In this document: positions 1 to 11,435 of the stretch, piece after piece | How the letters are laid out: the number at the start of each line of letters is the position of its first letter | How positions within the stretch are numbered: the first letter of the stretch is position 1 | Assembly (NCBI RefSeq): GCF_016859285.1 | Contig: NC_053417.1 | Coordinates: 16,090,706-16,154,705 of the forward strand | Length of the DNA: 64,000 bases | Direction of reading: 5' to 3' | Source of the DNA: Xiphias gladius | Taxonomy: Eukaryota; Chordata; Actinopteri; Istiophoriformes; Xiphiidae | Program-made: the position numbers and the translations under genes | The notes under the pieces: model-generated | The model's database searches: none | What the model saw: the letters and a program-made list of their open reading frames with translations, nothing else | What the model was told of the DNA's origin: nothing

Positions 1-103
1 AGCTGCATGATGTGCACGTATTTCACACAAGTGCTTTTTTAAAATTGGACAAAGCGTCCTGGCTGACATTTAAATTCATGAACGGTGAAGTGATTACTAT
101 CAG

Positions 104-175
104 TCCCATATGGTCTAGCGGTTAGGATTCCTGGTTTTCACCCAGGCGGCCCGGGTTCGACTCCCGGTATGGGAA
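104..175 (+). tRNA. tRNA-Glu (anticodon UUC)
   Basis: Full cloverleaf of 72 bases. The acceptor stem pairs TCCCATA (104-110) with TATGGGA (168-174), leaving A175 as discriminator. The anticodon stem CCTGG/CCAGG encloses the loop TTTTCAC, giving anticodon TTC at 137-139, which reads GAA/GAG codons. The T arm carries GGTTCGACTCC, a normal B box, and the A box TGGTCTAGCGGTTAGG is present. No intron and no CCA encoded, as usual for a eukaryotic gene. A T-rich run follows at 181-199, fitting RNA polymerase III termination. It looks functional. Confidence 0.97.
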
Positions 176-491
176 CTTCGATTTTTATTTATTATTTTTT
201 GGAATGTATTTTTAAATTACCCACCTCTCCTAAAGACATGGTTTTTCATGATCATAGTTTCACATTATCGTTACAGGTCAGAGCTAAAAACAGTGATGAC
301 AGTAACCATGCAGGATGAACAGTTCGTCATGTAGGTTATAAACAAATATAAAGCTGCCTTTGTAAGTACTTGCTGCCATGAAAGTACTTAGAAGTTACCG
401 CAAATGACCTAACATTACACGTTCAAAATTGTAATGCGATAACGCGATTGTCGTAACATTTCGTTGTTTTACTGCAGTGGGTATCGTGTGT
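176..491. other. intergenic, upstream of ccdc115
   Basis: Stretch between the tRNA and the ccdc115 promoter. After the T-run that probably ends the tRNA transcript, I see no coding region or recognisable repeat. Confidence 0.5.
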
Positions 492-531
492 GCATGTGAT
501 CTAAATCATGTGACGAGATGTGTCACATGAC
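492..531. promoter_or_regulatory. cluster of three CATGTG/CACATG E-boxes upstream of ccdc115
   Basis: Three E-boxes lie within 40 bases: CATGTG at 493-498, TCATGTGA at 506-513 and TCACATGA at 523-530. The last sits inside GTCACATGAC, one base from the CLEAR consensus GTCACGTGAC; the middle one is an exact M-box. MITF/TFE-family factors bind such sites and are known to drive lysosomal and V-ATPase genes. The next start codon, 117 bases on, is that of a V-ATPase assembly factor. Binding is inferred, not shown. Confidence 0.5.
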
Positions 532-647
532 GCGAAACGGAAGCAGTAAAGTGCAGTTTATTCTAACCCTGGACTGCTGATTTATAGAAAAAACGACGAC
601 GGCAAGGACTGCACGAGAAAGGACTTGAGCTAGTACAAAAAGCCGAC

Positions 648-3600
648 ATGGGTGTGCCAGAACTGGAGGAATCTTCGTTGTCACTGGACGCAAAGCTGCT
701 CCGTTTCATGGACCAGCTGGAGTTACTGGAGGAGAAACGGGCCACTCTCAACTCTCTCATAGAGCAGGTACCACAGAAAACCATATAGACTTTAGCAGAA
801 ATCAGACATCTGTCTGAGGGTGGCAAGCTGTCTATATTTGTGTGTCTATGAATTTATAAAATCGGCACAAAAATGTGTTTGAAGTTGTAATCCTTTTGAA
901 ATAGAACGGAAACTTCTACTATATATCAATTTGTTGATCAATTTTGGTAACTAATTTACGGGTTGCCAAAATGCACTGGCTCCAGCTTCTCAAATCGGAG
1001 GATTTGTCTATCTATATATATGTATAACACAAAAAAAAACCCAGCAAATCCTCAGATTTGCTATTTTTTTACTTTCTTCTATGACACTATCTTTGGATTA
1101 GGTACTGTTGGTCAGACAAAACAAGCAATTTGAATATGTCAGGTTGGGCTGTGGGATACTTTTCAATATTTTCTAATATTTCATAGACAAAATTATTAAC
1201 AGATAAATCAAGAAATCGTCTGTAGATTTATAGATGAGGAAAATAATTAAGTATATTCCAGCAAACATCAGTTTTGCGTAAGTTATTTTTCGACTGCGTG
1301 TACTACAGCTGCAATGATTTGTCGATTTAATCAGTTAGCTGAAAATTAATCAACTATTTGGATAAAAATTTGGGGGTTTTGGGGACAAAACAAGACATTT
1401 AATTACCTTACCCCTTGCTTTAGGATAACATGATGGGCATTCTCATAATTTATTGAGAAAATATTCATCAGATTAATCAATACTGGAAAAAATCGTTAGT
1501 TGCAGCCCTTGTATGTACAGTAATAGCGCAAAAGTTTTAGGCGCTAAAAGTAAAGTGAGGATGCTTTCAAAAATAATGCCCTGAAAAGTTTTTTTTCAGG
1601 AAAGGTCAGACACCTCTCTGATGGTACTGCCTGATGGATAAGAGTCTAAACATCTTAAGTGCCTAACACTTTTGAACAATACTGTATATGTATGTGCACC
1701 CTTAAATATTTGGCAGTGTAATGTAACTTAATGTGTGCATAGCATACTAAGTAAATCTTTTAATCAAAGCCAGGTTTGATAAATTATCTGCATCAACAAT
1801 ATAGGCAAGCTTTGCAGCTGCACCTGTAAACTTAACGTTCGATCAGAATGTGTCTACTCCATCGGCAGGATACTCATGTCCTTATCTGCTATTTTACTGA
1901 TGGCACAGGGTTATTATTACTATATCAATCACACTATCTTTTTTAAGTTTGAACCCTTATATTTTTCCCTGTATCCTCTTTACCCACTTTCGCCCCTATA
2001 CCTAATGTAAAGTTGCCGTTTCGTGTTCCCCACAGGGATGGTTTTCCATGTCCAAGGCACGATATTCCATGGGAAACAAACAAGTCTCTGCACTTCAGTA
2101 TGCGAGTGAGATTGAGCCACTTGTCTGTGTTCACGCTAGGTGAGGAATTAGACGTGTTTCATGGAAATGAATGCTCCAAGGTGAATCGATGTGCACTGTC
2201 ATTTGTGGAAAGCTTTTTTTATGACTGGGATTTGTGTGTTACAGAACACTGGACAATTGTGAGGTGGAGTTCTGCACAGAAAGAGTTACACAAAGTAAAG
2301 AGTCTGGAAAAGATGTGAGGTCCATAGAGGATATTGGACCTCAAGAAGATGGTGAGTCTACCGTGGTCTGTGTTAAAAAGGTATCTAGTTTACATCCACC
2401 ATGGTTTTTTTTTTTTGTTCAAATTCGTTATATTATTTAATTTCACAGGTGTCAGGAGAAGAAACAAACCTATAAAGGATATCACGGAAAAAGAGGCAAA
2501 TGATAAAGCAACTAGTGAGAAAGCTCCTGAAGTAACTCCAGTAAAAAGAAGGGACCAGGATCCTCAGCAAGATCCACTGAAATGGTTTGGGATTCTGGTG
2601 CCACAATCTCTTAAACAAGCACAGTCGTCATTCAAGCAAGGTATGATGTTAAAGTGAAGCCATAGTAAAGGCTTTAGCATGTGATTACCTCTCAATGCAG
2701 CCAAAGTTAGGTCATCATTTTGATTCGATATATGTAGTATTTAGGTATTGCCAAGGGGTAAATACTTTTCCTGAGATTCTTACAGTGACCCCATGAGAGC
2801 TCAGCAAACTGCAACTTAACAAGATGCATGCAAATAGACAAAACACAAGTAAATGATGAAAATATCTACACCAACATGACAACAAATACACTGAATTTAG
2901 CTGCAAAGCAATAAAACAGGGGCAAATTGAGGAACATATTCACTAATTTGACAACACAAATGCAGAATAACAAAATGCCTACACGTACAGAAGACACAAC
3001 CAAATACAGAAAAACACTGACTGACTGCCTGTCAGTGATGTTGGAAAATGCACTTCTGATTGCAGTGCTCAGATATTATTGCATATACTTTGCTATACAC
3101 CAAGTGTTTGTGTTTACTAGACGCGAAATTCAAATACACTGACAAAATACACATAATTAAGGCGTTTTTTGTGTGATACAGGTCAACATAGCCTATGTTG
3201 ACCGGGCTAAAATAGACCCTCATGTATTTGAGTGTGTTCATTGGTTTTTAGTGTCCCCTGGAAACTTGTTTTTTATGCATCTAAGTTCAGTTTTGTTCTG
3301 TGCACCTTCAGGGCTTCTATATTTACTTGTGTTTTCCTGTTTGCTTGTGTTTGTTTGTGTTGTCAATGTTTGCAGCCAATCACTGTATTTGGTTGTGATG
3401 GCTGTTTTTAGTACCATGCTTTGATATGCTGCATACAGTGTGTCATCAGATTGGGGAAGATGCTTTCTTTAACGGATTGTTATTTGTTTATTTACAAGTG
3501 TTTTCTTTAGTTGCTGTGACAAGCTCTCAGGGCCATGTTGGATTCTGGGCGACTAATATAAGGGTACAAAAAAAAACTAACCCATATGCAACATGGCGTT

Positions 3601-3902
3601 CCTCATTAGGTTTATAAGGAGAAAAGTGTAATTTTATTGGTGACGGTGGTATTTTAATGCACATGTGCAAGATGGAACCTGTAAACAGTTGTTGGTGAAC
3701 TAATAAGAAATCCCCTTCCTCATTCCTCATCTTCTGTCTTTTTTTTCCCCGTCATATTACAGTTATAGAGCTGTCTGCTGAGATTGCAACCCTCCAGACT
3801 GCAGTTTTGAACACCAGACAGGAGCTGAAGAACGGCATGAAAGACAAACACGTTCTCCAGGAGAGAACCTCAGCAGCTGAGGTGGACAAGGTGGCAGACT
3901 AA
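648..3902 (+). CDS. ccdc115: coiled-coil domain-containing protein 115 (Vma22 homologue)
   Basis: Five coding exons: 648-767, 2036-2139, 2245-2351, 2449-2640, 3763-3902. All have GT/AG ends and matching phases and give a 220-residue protein. CCDC115 is the vertebrate counterpart of yeast Vma22, which helps assemble the membrane (V0) sector of the proton-pumping V-ATPase in the ER/early secretory pathway. The N-terminus is a short helix ([19 protein letters not shown]), followed by the family's GW(F/L)S(M/L)(S/A)KARYxMG segment at the start of exon 2, and the signature [18 protein letters not shown] near residues 155-172. The C-terminal helix (LSAEIATLQ...) is in the last exon. A charged, lysine-rich middle is poorly conserved. 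Human CCDC115 is about 180 residues, so this is somewhat longer. The start is the first ATG in exon 1 and is followed by the expected helix. The family call is firm. Confidence 0.93.
960..1510. repeat. remnants of a hAT-like MITE in ccdc115 intron 1
   Basis: Two adjacent partial copies of a teleost short repeat. The right one starts near 1307 (GCTGCAATGATT) and ends at AGTTGCAGCCCT (about 1499-1510), so its ends are inverted. The left part (960-1240) carries the internal segments 'cagacaaaacaagcaattt' and 'aatatttcatagacaaaat', also seen in copies at 24421-24706 and 46351-46851. Non-coding. The family label is from memory. Confidence 0.6.
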
Positions 3903-4243
3903 ATAACACCATCGAGGCAAAGCTGGAGATGATCTGACAGGAGCCTGTGGCCACAGAGAGTGACTGATTGGAGTCAGTAGATTATACGTCAGGGCCCAGT
4001 GAACTTGAACTGGTGGATTTCTAAGTGAAGATCACAGATGTAGCTTTTCCTTCTTGATGATTAATTGGTATTATATACTGTTTTGTGCTGTTTTGACTGT
4101 CTGACTGATACATGTGTAGCTTGTTTGAGATGGATGTATTTGTAAACGCTGTCTTTGAGCATTTCTCAGGATCAATTAAATCTGTGTTGTCGCCTGTAAT
4201 AGATTAATTCATAAATATAAAAAGAACCTGTTTGACCTTTTTC

Positions 4244-4249
4244 AATAAA
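4244..4249 (+). other. poly(A) signal of ccdc115
   Basis: AATAAA about 340 bases after the ccdc115 stop codon, in AT-rich 3' UTR. It is the first canonical hexamer after the stop. Confidence 0.55.
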
Positions 4250-5599
4250 TGATCGGTACCACTTTCTGATAAGGCAGCAAAGGGCTTCATTAATTATTAA
4301 TAAATCGCTTACTGATGCTTCATAGATCAGTTATACTTTAATAAGGATTGTGGTCTGCCAGGTTTAGAAAATTCCTTTGTTCAGTGTTTATCCTTTTTAT
4401 TTGGTAAATAAGCAGTTGTTATGCTAAATAAGTCGTGAATAAATAAATTTTGGTCCAGATCCTCTGCAGCCCTTTTCGAGAAGGTAAATGGGTCATACAT
4501 ACTGATTAGCCTCTCAATTATTTTTATATATTATACTGTATAGTGTGCTTGACATCTCAGTATGTTTTATATGCTGCTTTTAGATTTGTATCTTTTGTCT
4601 GTTTACTTGTTTCTTTCAGTGGCTTGTGTTCTTCTGTATTTATGTTTGTTTTGTTTGTGTAAAGCTATTTGTTGCAGTGGTTTTTAGTCAGTAAGGGTAT
4701 TTTTCACAACCAGGCAACGCAAATGTTGTTCTTGTTAATAGTTTATAAATACTTCGCAAAGCAATAGATTTACGGACGATTTATTAACCATTAATAAAGC
4801 GAATACTTGCAACTTCTTAATTCTTTGTAAAGGATTTCTTTGTAGACAGTTGTACCACATTGTCTTTCATGCACACGCCGTATTCTATTTTTCTTCTTTA
4901 ATTTAGAATTACAATAAGGACTTAAGTTTAATATTGAATTGTAGGCCTATATATATATATATATTTTTTTTTTTTTCAATTACAATCCAAATACAGACAC
5001 CCGGTCTTACTTTCAAATTCTATTGGAAATGCTAAGATGTCAGAAGAAAAGCTGCCTCCTCTTATAACGACATCGGCATTATGGAAACATTTGACCGAGC
5101 GCCACCACCCTCGCATCCATGCAGCTTGACTGGGGACAGCCGAACATTACCGGGAACTGTCGAGATGGGATACGAAACTCCCGTTCATTGTGTGTACTTC
5201 CTGGTCCAATTATAATCCTGTCTACATGCCTCCATGAAACACACCGCTCTGCCTCCCCTCCGCTTGCGTCCGATCGACTGGTGGGAGCGCAGAAAGAACG
5301 GATCACTATTATATTATTGATGTATTATATTATTGATGTTTCCAGACATCCGCAGCAGCCTACGTAGCCTGATTGTGGCCGATTTCGGACGTGCGAGCGA
5401 CGCTACTCCTGCTTGAAATTCAATTTCCTTTTGTCTGCGCAACTGGCAGCAATATTTGTTGATGTGTGATCGGGGATTGGGAAGTAAACACGCTGGCCTG
5501 CGCTCATGATTAGAGCCGAGGTGAGACTGATATCTCAGACTCAGATTGCCCTTGATCGCAAGTTGATTTTACTCCGGAGCAGAGGAACTGTTGGCTCCA
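4250..5599. other. intergenic region and 5' flank of the BED/hAT-derived gene
   Basis: AT-rich intergenic DNA with a short (TA)n-T-tract near 4950-4976. The last 500 bases become richer in CpG and probably hold the promoter and 5' UTR of the next gene. Near 5307-5340 an 18-base unit (attattgatgtattat) is repeated in tandem. No coding region is supported here. Confidence 0.4.
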
Positions 5600-8500
5600 A
5601 TGGCGTCAGTTTCGAAGGTGTCTATTCTGGATTACTTTAATATTGTGTTTGAAGGTGAAAATGGCAAAATCGAGTCCAACTGCAAGGCTTGTGGCACCAG
5701 AATCCAGGCGAAGCGGAGTGTCACGTCCAACTTCGTAACGCATCTCAAGGTAATGATTTCAAAATAAAAATGTTATGTGTGCTTGTCAATGTGAAGGGAC
5801 GAATCTTCTACACTTATTCTCAGTCTTAGCCATATTTCTGTCAGCATCAGCTGAAACAGTTGGCCCCACAGCATCTTTTCATGTATACTACACAGTGTCA
5901 GCTGCATAAACCTGACTGTAAAGACAGCCAGGTTTACCCATACTGTACCTTCTTCCACAGATATTCAGACAAGACAGTATGGTGAGGAGAGGGACACCTA
6001 AAGACTGAATTAAGTGTTCTACCTGTCTACCAATAACATTGCTGTGCCACTCTCTGTCTCTCTCCCATCAGCGGAAGCACCAGGCTATGTATGATGACTT
6101 TGTGAAAAGGAAGGATATGAAGAGAGAGGGTTACTCCTCTGGTTCCCTGCACAGTTTCACCAGCAATGGAGGGAATACCCGCTACACTCTTCCCATCGGT
6201 ACTGGCGTGGGAGGTGGAGGGGGAGGAGTAGGAGGTGTTGGAGGAATGGGAACTCTGGAGGCAGGGATAGGAGGAGGATCAGGAGGAGGGGTGACAAAGT
6301 TCGACAGACATGACCCACGTCAGGTGTGCACTATAATCCATCACCACTTGACTCAGATAATTGTCCTGCTATTTATGTAATCCTGTAACAAGTGTTGCAT
6401 TATTTAATGTGGCATCGCCATGAAATCATCTGCCATAACATAAGGGTAATTTACACTGGTTTCTGTCACCATAGGTTTTGATCTCTGAGGCTTTAGCTAA
6501 GATGATCGTGCGTGATCTTCAGCCAGTGTCCATAGTGGAAAATCAAGGCTTCAGAGAGCTGCTGCAGCTCTTGGAGCCACGGTACACTCCAGAGCCTCAG
6601 CACTACATCCAGAGCCAGCTCCTCCCAGCCTACGCCTACCAAGTCCAGCTGACTACCCGTCAGGCCCTGGCCTCAGCACACGCCCTCAGTCTCAGCCTGG
6701 ATCTCTGGAGGGGCTTTTCTGGAACCACATCAGGGTAAGGAAGTAAAATCAACCATAAACAACATGATTCCAACTTGGTTTGATTCTCTCACTGATGAAT
6801 CCGCTCTCTCTTCAAGGTACCTCGGTGTCACCTGCCATTATCTTACATCTGATTGGCAGATGCGGTCAGCCTTGCTGGCGTGCCTTCCCCTGACTGGTGG
6901 CAGCTCTGGGAATCGTGTGCTGTCAGATTTTGATGAAGTGTGTCACTCTCATGGGGTGTCAGGGAGAGCATTTCGTGTTGTTGCGGACCCTTTTCTGGCA
7001 ACAACAACCGTAAAGCCATGTTGTCTTCCTGGTTTCCTGGTTTCATCTCCTCTCGCTAACGTGCAATATGACAATGATGAAGAAGAGGTGGACAATGGTA
7101 ACGATGTGGAGGAAGGGATCAGGAATGGCCATGGTGATGGGGGAGATGAAGGAGAGTGGGAGGACTTATGGGAGCAGGGTCTGGGGGTTTGTCGGGTGGA
7201 CTGTTTCTCTCGCTCTCTTGAACAGTGTGTCAGAGAGGGGTTGGGCTCCTGTCCACAGCTCTCTTCCACACTGGCCAAGGCTGCCTGTTTCTACAACTAC
7301 ATTACCTCTGCTGTCCCGCCTGAGAAACTCAGCCAGGTGTTTGATGGTACTGGGCTGACGATGGGGGGACCACGAAATACCCCTCCGGCAGTAACAGACT
7401 GGGCTGCTCAGCTTAAGGTACATAATATTACTAAGTCACTAAGTAGTAAACAGACACATAATTAATTATTTATAACATGCTATAATGTACTTGTAGGCCA
7501 ATCTCTATATACTGTATGTCAACTATTTCTGAAGACATATTTTGTATGATTGCAGCTATGTTGTTGTATTGAATTATATTGTCAATCACCAGTTGTCCCA
7601 GTTAGTGAGGTTTCAAAGGAGGAGTTATAGTAAGAAATACATTAATTAACACTTAAAAATGTCCCAGTACATGCTTCCAACTACATTGTACTGCATTATG
7701 AACAATTGGTTGGTTGTTTATAAACTGCTTATAAATGCTAAATAGGGGTAAAGAGTTACCATTATACATTGCTTGTCCATAATAACATTAATTTTATAGG
7801 CTGATTATGTGACTATTGCATTAAGGTTTATATTATGAGACAGAGAAATTTCTGCAAGAACAAGATGAAGAGTGTGTTTCTTTAGTTTTAAAAATGTTAA
7901 CTTTTTTGTTTCATTTTTGATGCAGGTGCTTCGACGGCTGCTGGACTCGGTGGAGTTCCTGGAGGAGATGAGTGGTCCAGGGGAGCTGGCGTTGGGTACT
8001 TCAGACAGAGCCGTCCTGAGGGAGCTCACTGACACTTTGGAGCCCTTCACTGAGGCCTGGGACATGGTACACGGGGACAGACAGGCAGACATACAGACAG
8101 ACAGACATGTGTCCATCAGCCTGGGTCTGCCGTGTGTCCTGGGCCTTCGAAAGCATCTCTCTGAGACGTCAACCCCCCACTGCCCCTCTCTCTTGGTGGG
8201 CCTCAGCCAGGCTGTAGAGCGTCGGCTGGCCCCTATCCTGGCGGACCCTCTCTACATCACTGCCACAACTCTGGACCCCCAGTTCAAGCTCACTTGGAGC
8301 AGCAATCCTGACTGGCACAGACAAGTTCTCATAGAGGAGTTATCCAAACATTCCACAGCCTCCAGCCCTATAGACGCAAACACAGACCCACACCATCAAT
8401 CCCAGACTCCTCCTGCTCCAGCACCATCGCCGGTCTCCTCACTTTCTCGGCCCTGCAAGCTGTTCTCTTTTATCAAGCAGAGACCCGCAACACAGGCCAA

Positions 8501-8768
8501 GAGCCTAGAGCAGGAGTTGACCGTTTATCTACGAGAGGAACCCACAGATGAGGAGGCTCTGCATTACTGGCGGCGTAAAGCAATTGACTTTCCTCTGCTG
8601 GCCCAGGTGGCCAAGAGGGCGTTTACCATACCTGCTTGTGGCACTGTGGTGGAGAGTATTTTTGCTACTGCTGGGTGCTCTCTGCGGCCGGAGAGAGGCC
8701 GCATCTTACCAAAGAACCTGGAGACGCTCATCTACCTCAAAGCCAACTACAGATTATTATGGACTTAG
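5600..8768 (+). CDS. BED zinc-finger protein derived from a hAT transposase (ZBED-like)
   Basis: Five exons with consistent phases: 5600-5749, 6072-6323, 6475-6734, 6817-7417, 7926-8768; 701 residues. Residues 1-53 form a BED finger with C28, C31, H48 and H53, split by the first intron. Next comes a Gly-rich linker encoded by exon 2. A hAT transposase-like core follows, with LSLDLWRG in exon 3 at the place of the usual first catalytic Asp motif. Residues 150-320 include an acidic stretch (DNDEEEVDNGNDVEEG). The C-terminus is a hATC dimerisation region: FPLLAQVAKRAFTIPACGT, then ESIFATAGCSLRPERGRILP. The open reading frame is spliced and unbroken and I saw no terminal inverted repeats, so it looks like a domesticated host gene, probably a DNA-binding nuclear protein. 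I cannot assign a specific ZBED number. A poly(A) signal lies at 9383. Confidence 0.85.
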
Positions 8769-11435
8769 AGCTAAGAGTCAAACATTTCTTCTAACTAAAC
8801 AGCAAATGAAGGCTTTGTACCTGCAGTAATGTTATTTCTTGGATACTAACCTCTCTTCCCCTCTAAGGAAACTGAGCTAACAGCTTAACACAGTTCTCAT
8901 ACTACACTGAGATGGAGTGAATTAACCAGAATTTCCATGCGGAGGCTGAGTTTAGAAGGGTTTTCCAGACTATAGTAGGTGTGGATTGCTGTCTGTTTTC
9001 CATGTAGCCTGCTTACAGACTATCAGACCACATGCTGTGGACCAAGGAGACTAGAAGCAGATCAATACTAAAGTATTTACTTTGACATTATTTTGCTGAC
9101 TAGGGTCTCCAGACAACCATCACAACCCAGCCACTCGCCATCTTACCAACCTGAAAACAGCTTGTGTCTGTATCAGCCAACACTGGTATACCAACAATAA
9201 CCAAATGGTCAATTATTGCATACTGTAGCATATGATTTATTTTCACTGATATACGATAACCCTAGAGGTTGTGACTAATTCATTTGATGTTGCGTTTGAA
9301 GGAAAGCATCAGTGGGTAAACAATATGTCATCCCCTTATTGTTTTTATTCCTCTCTATATGTATGCCTCATTCGGACATTATAATAAATGAGTTTCACTT
9401 CCTTACCTGTGGAGAAAAGCTGAAATTTGCTTCATATATCTCATTCTTTGACCCTAATTTTTTTATATTTTCCTCTGTCAGTCTTTTATAACTCTACGTG
9501 GGCTCTGTCAGAGTGGAGGTAAACTCCATTTCATTTTCATTATCAGCACTTTCTTCCTTTTTCAATTTCATGTCCAATTCTATCTCTGAACTTTGAGGAA
9601 TTGAAATGGGTTTGACCCTGCCTCTGCCCACAAGACTAGCAGAGATTGAGTGCATGTGGCATATCATAGGCTTTTGCTTTGTCTGACCTCACGGAAATAT
9701 TTTGAAACCACTTTGCATGGCATTACTTCGAAGGAGAAACTGTGAATGCTGCTGTGTGTGTTCGCCTTTATTCAGGGACTCTGTTGCTGTGGGCTGGGCC
9801 AGTGGGGAGGCAGGGTAATTGTGAGTAATTCCATTACAGTTAGATTTGAGACCGCAGGCAGACAGCAGTCACATCCAACACGGTCCTTTTTCTCACAAAA
9901 GCTCATTGCTAAAGAACTCAGAAATAAATGGCAGTAAAATAAATGCAGCTACTGTAGCCTTGTTCTCTAATGCTACATCAGAAGGCACAAACTACTTAAA
10001 TGCATTGATTAAGGTTTTGTGATTAATAAGGAACAGTAAGACAACAATGACAATAAATTTGAAGATTAATGGCTGTGGAGGAATTGTGATGAGATGAAGA
10101 TAAGGACCGTCACTAGGATTACATCTCTTTTTCACCAACTGCAGCATTGCTTCGCCCCCCTGTTACTGTTTTTTTGTGTTTCTGAAAACCACTTCAGAGG
10201 AAGTGTGTTAATCTGTTTGAGATACAATGAGATTTCCCTCATAGATCATAATTATCAAAGATTGCTGTGATCTTAATGATTATCACCCCAGGATGTCTCT
10301 GTGGATTTAGATGTGTTGCTAGATATATGTGTGGCTGTATCAGTGTGTTGATCTTTGAAAAGTGTGTTTTTGCTCATCCCCACGGGTGTTTTGTTGTCTG
10401 TGAGTATATGTGGAGCACCTTAAAGCACCCCCCCCAGTTGGATGACAGCTCATCCATTCGAGTTAGACGAGCAGGCTGGGCTGCGGTCCTACTGGTAATT
10501 GCCTCTGAAATGAATTACTTGGCATAGAGTGAGACTGAGGGAGGGGAGGAAATTGTAATTGAACTGCCCCCTCCCTCCCGCCCTCTTCCTTATCCCTCAA
10601 GTTATTACATCTGCAGTGCAGAAAGCCATTTTCCAGCCACACATAGACACACATAGACACAAAAATACACACACTCTCACAAAACCAATTTCCCCCTCCC
10701 CCACACAATGGCCTCAGCGGAGGGCCATATTGATGCAGGGTGATTTCATGGGCACATGCACACTGGGCCACACCACACTCCTTGTTCATAGCACAGAGAC
10801 GAATATTCTCCTTACACATTGTGTGTTTGTATTTGTTTGCACTGCTCATCTCCCAGTCTTCCCCTATTTGGGATGCCCCTTAGCTGGAGTTGGTGTTTTG
10901 CTAAGGCCTAAGGGGCTGCAGGACATTAGAGCTGGTACAAACAAAAGCAGTGTTCCGTATCAACAGAGCCCTGGTTACCCCATACACACAGACACACACA
11001 ACCAAGCATCGTTATTAATAACCTGCCTGTTGCTGGCCTGTTGACAGTTAAAGCCTGATGGATTGAAGAGTTACCATTCGTTGTGCTTTAGGTAGTATAT
11101 GGTACAAATATGGTATTTTCCTTTCTTAATTTGGCAAAAAGTTTGGTTGGAAGAAATGTAAGTCCTGTCTTGCCCTACTTTTATCATGCAGCACATTGGC
11201 ACCTAATCTTGTGTTTGGCCTTTTAATAGCCAGGGCATGGAAAGAGGGGGAGTGAGTTAAATGAGCCACCTACCCCTGCCCCAGCCAGACATGCACATGT
11301 TGTGACTCCAACCACAGCACACAATAGGATCTATTTCTGTAAATGCACTAGGGTTATCACTCCACTTCGGCTAGCTCTGTCTCTCTCCCTCCCTCTCTCT
11401 CTTTATCTTACACTGTCACCCACTTAGACAAAATC
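8769..11435. other. 3' UTR of the ZBED-like gene and apobec2 5' flank
   Basis: AATAAA at 9383-9388 is the likely poly(A) signal of the upstream gene. The rest (about 9.4-11.4 kb) has no supported coding exon. It is less repeat-rich than other spacers here. Around 10495-10518 there are opposed homeodomain-like half sites (GTAATT and GAATTAC). A pyrimidine run (ctctctccctccctctctct) ends at about 11401, just before the apobec2 start. Apobec2 regulatory DNA is expected here but no specific site is certain. Confidence 0.4.

Noticed and set aside
10463-11044. Open frames of 128 (-) and 161 (+) codons upstream of apobec2
   Set aside because: They overlap each other on opposite strands, show no family resemblance and include CA-rich low-complexity DNA.
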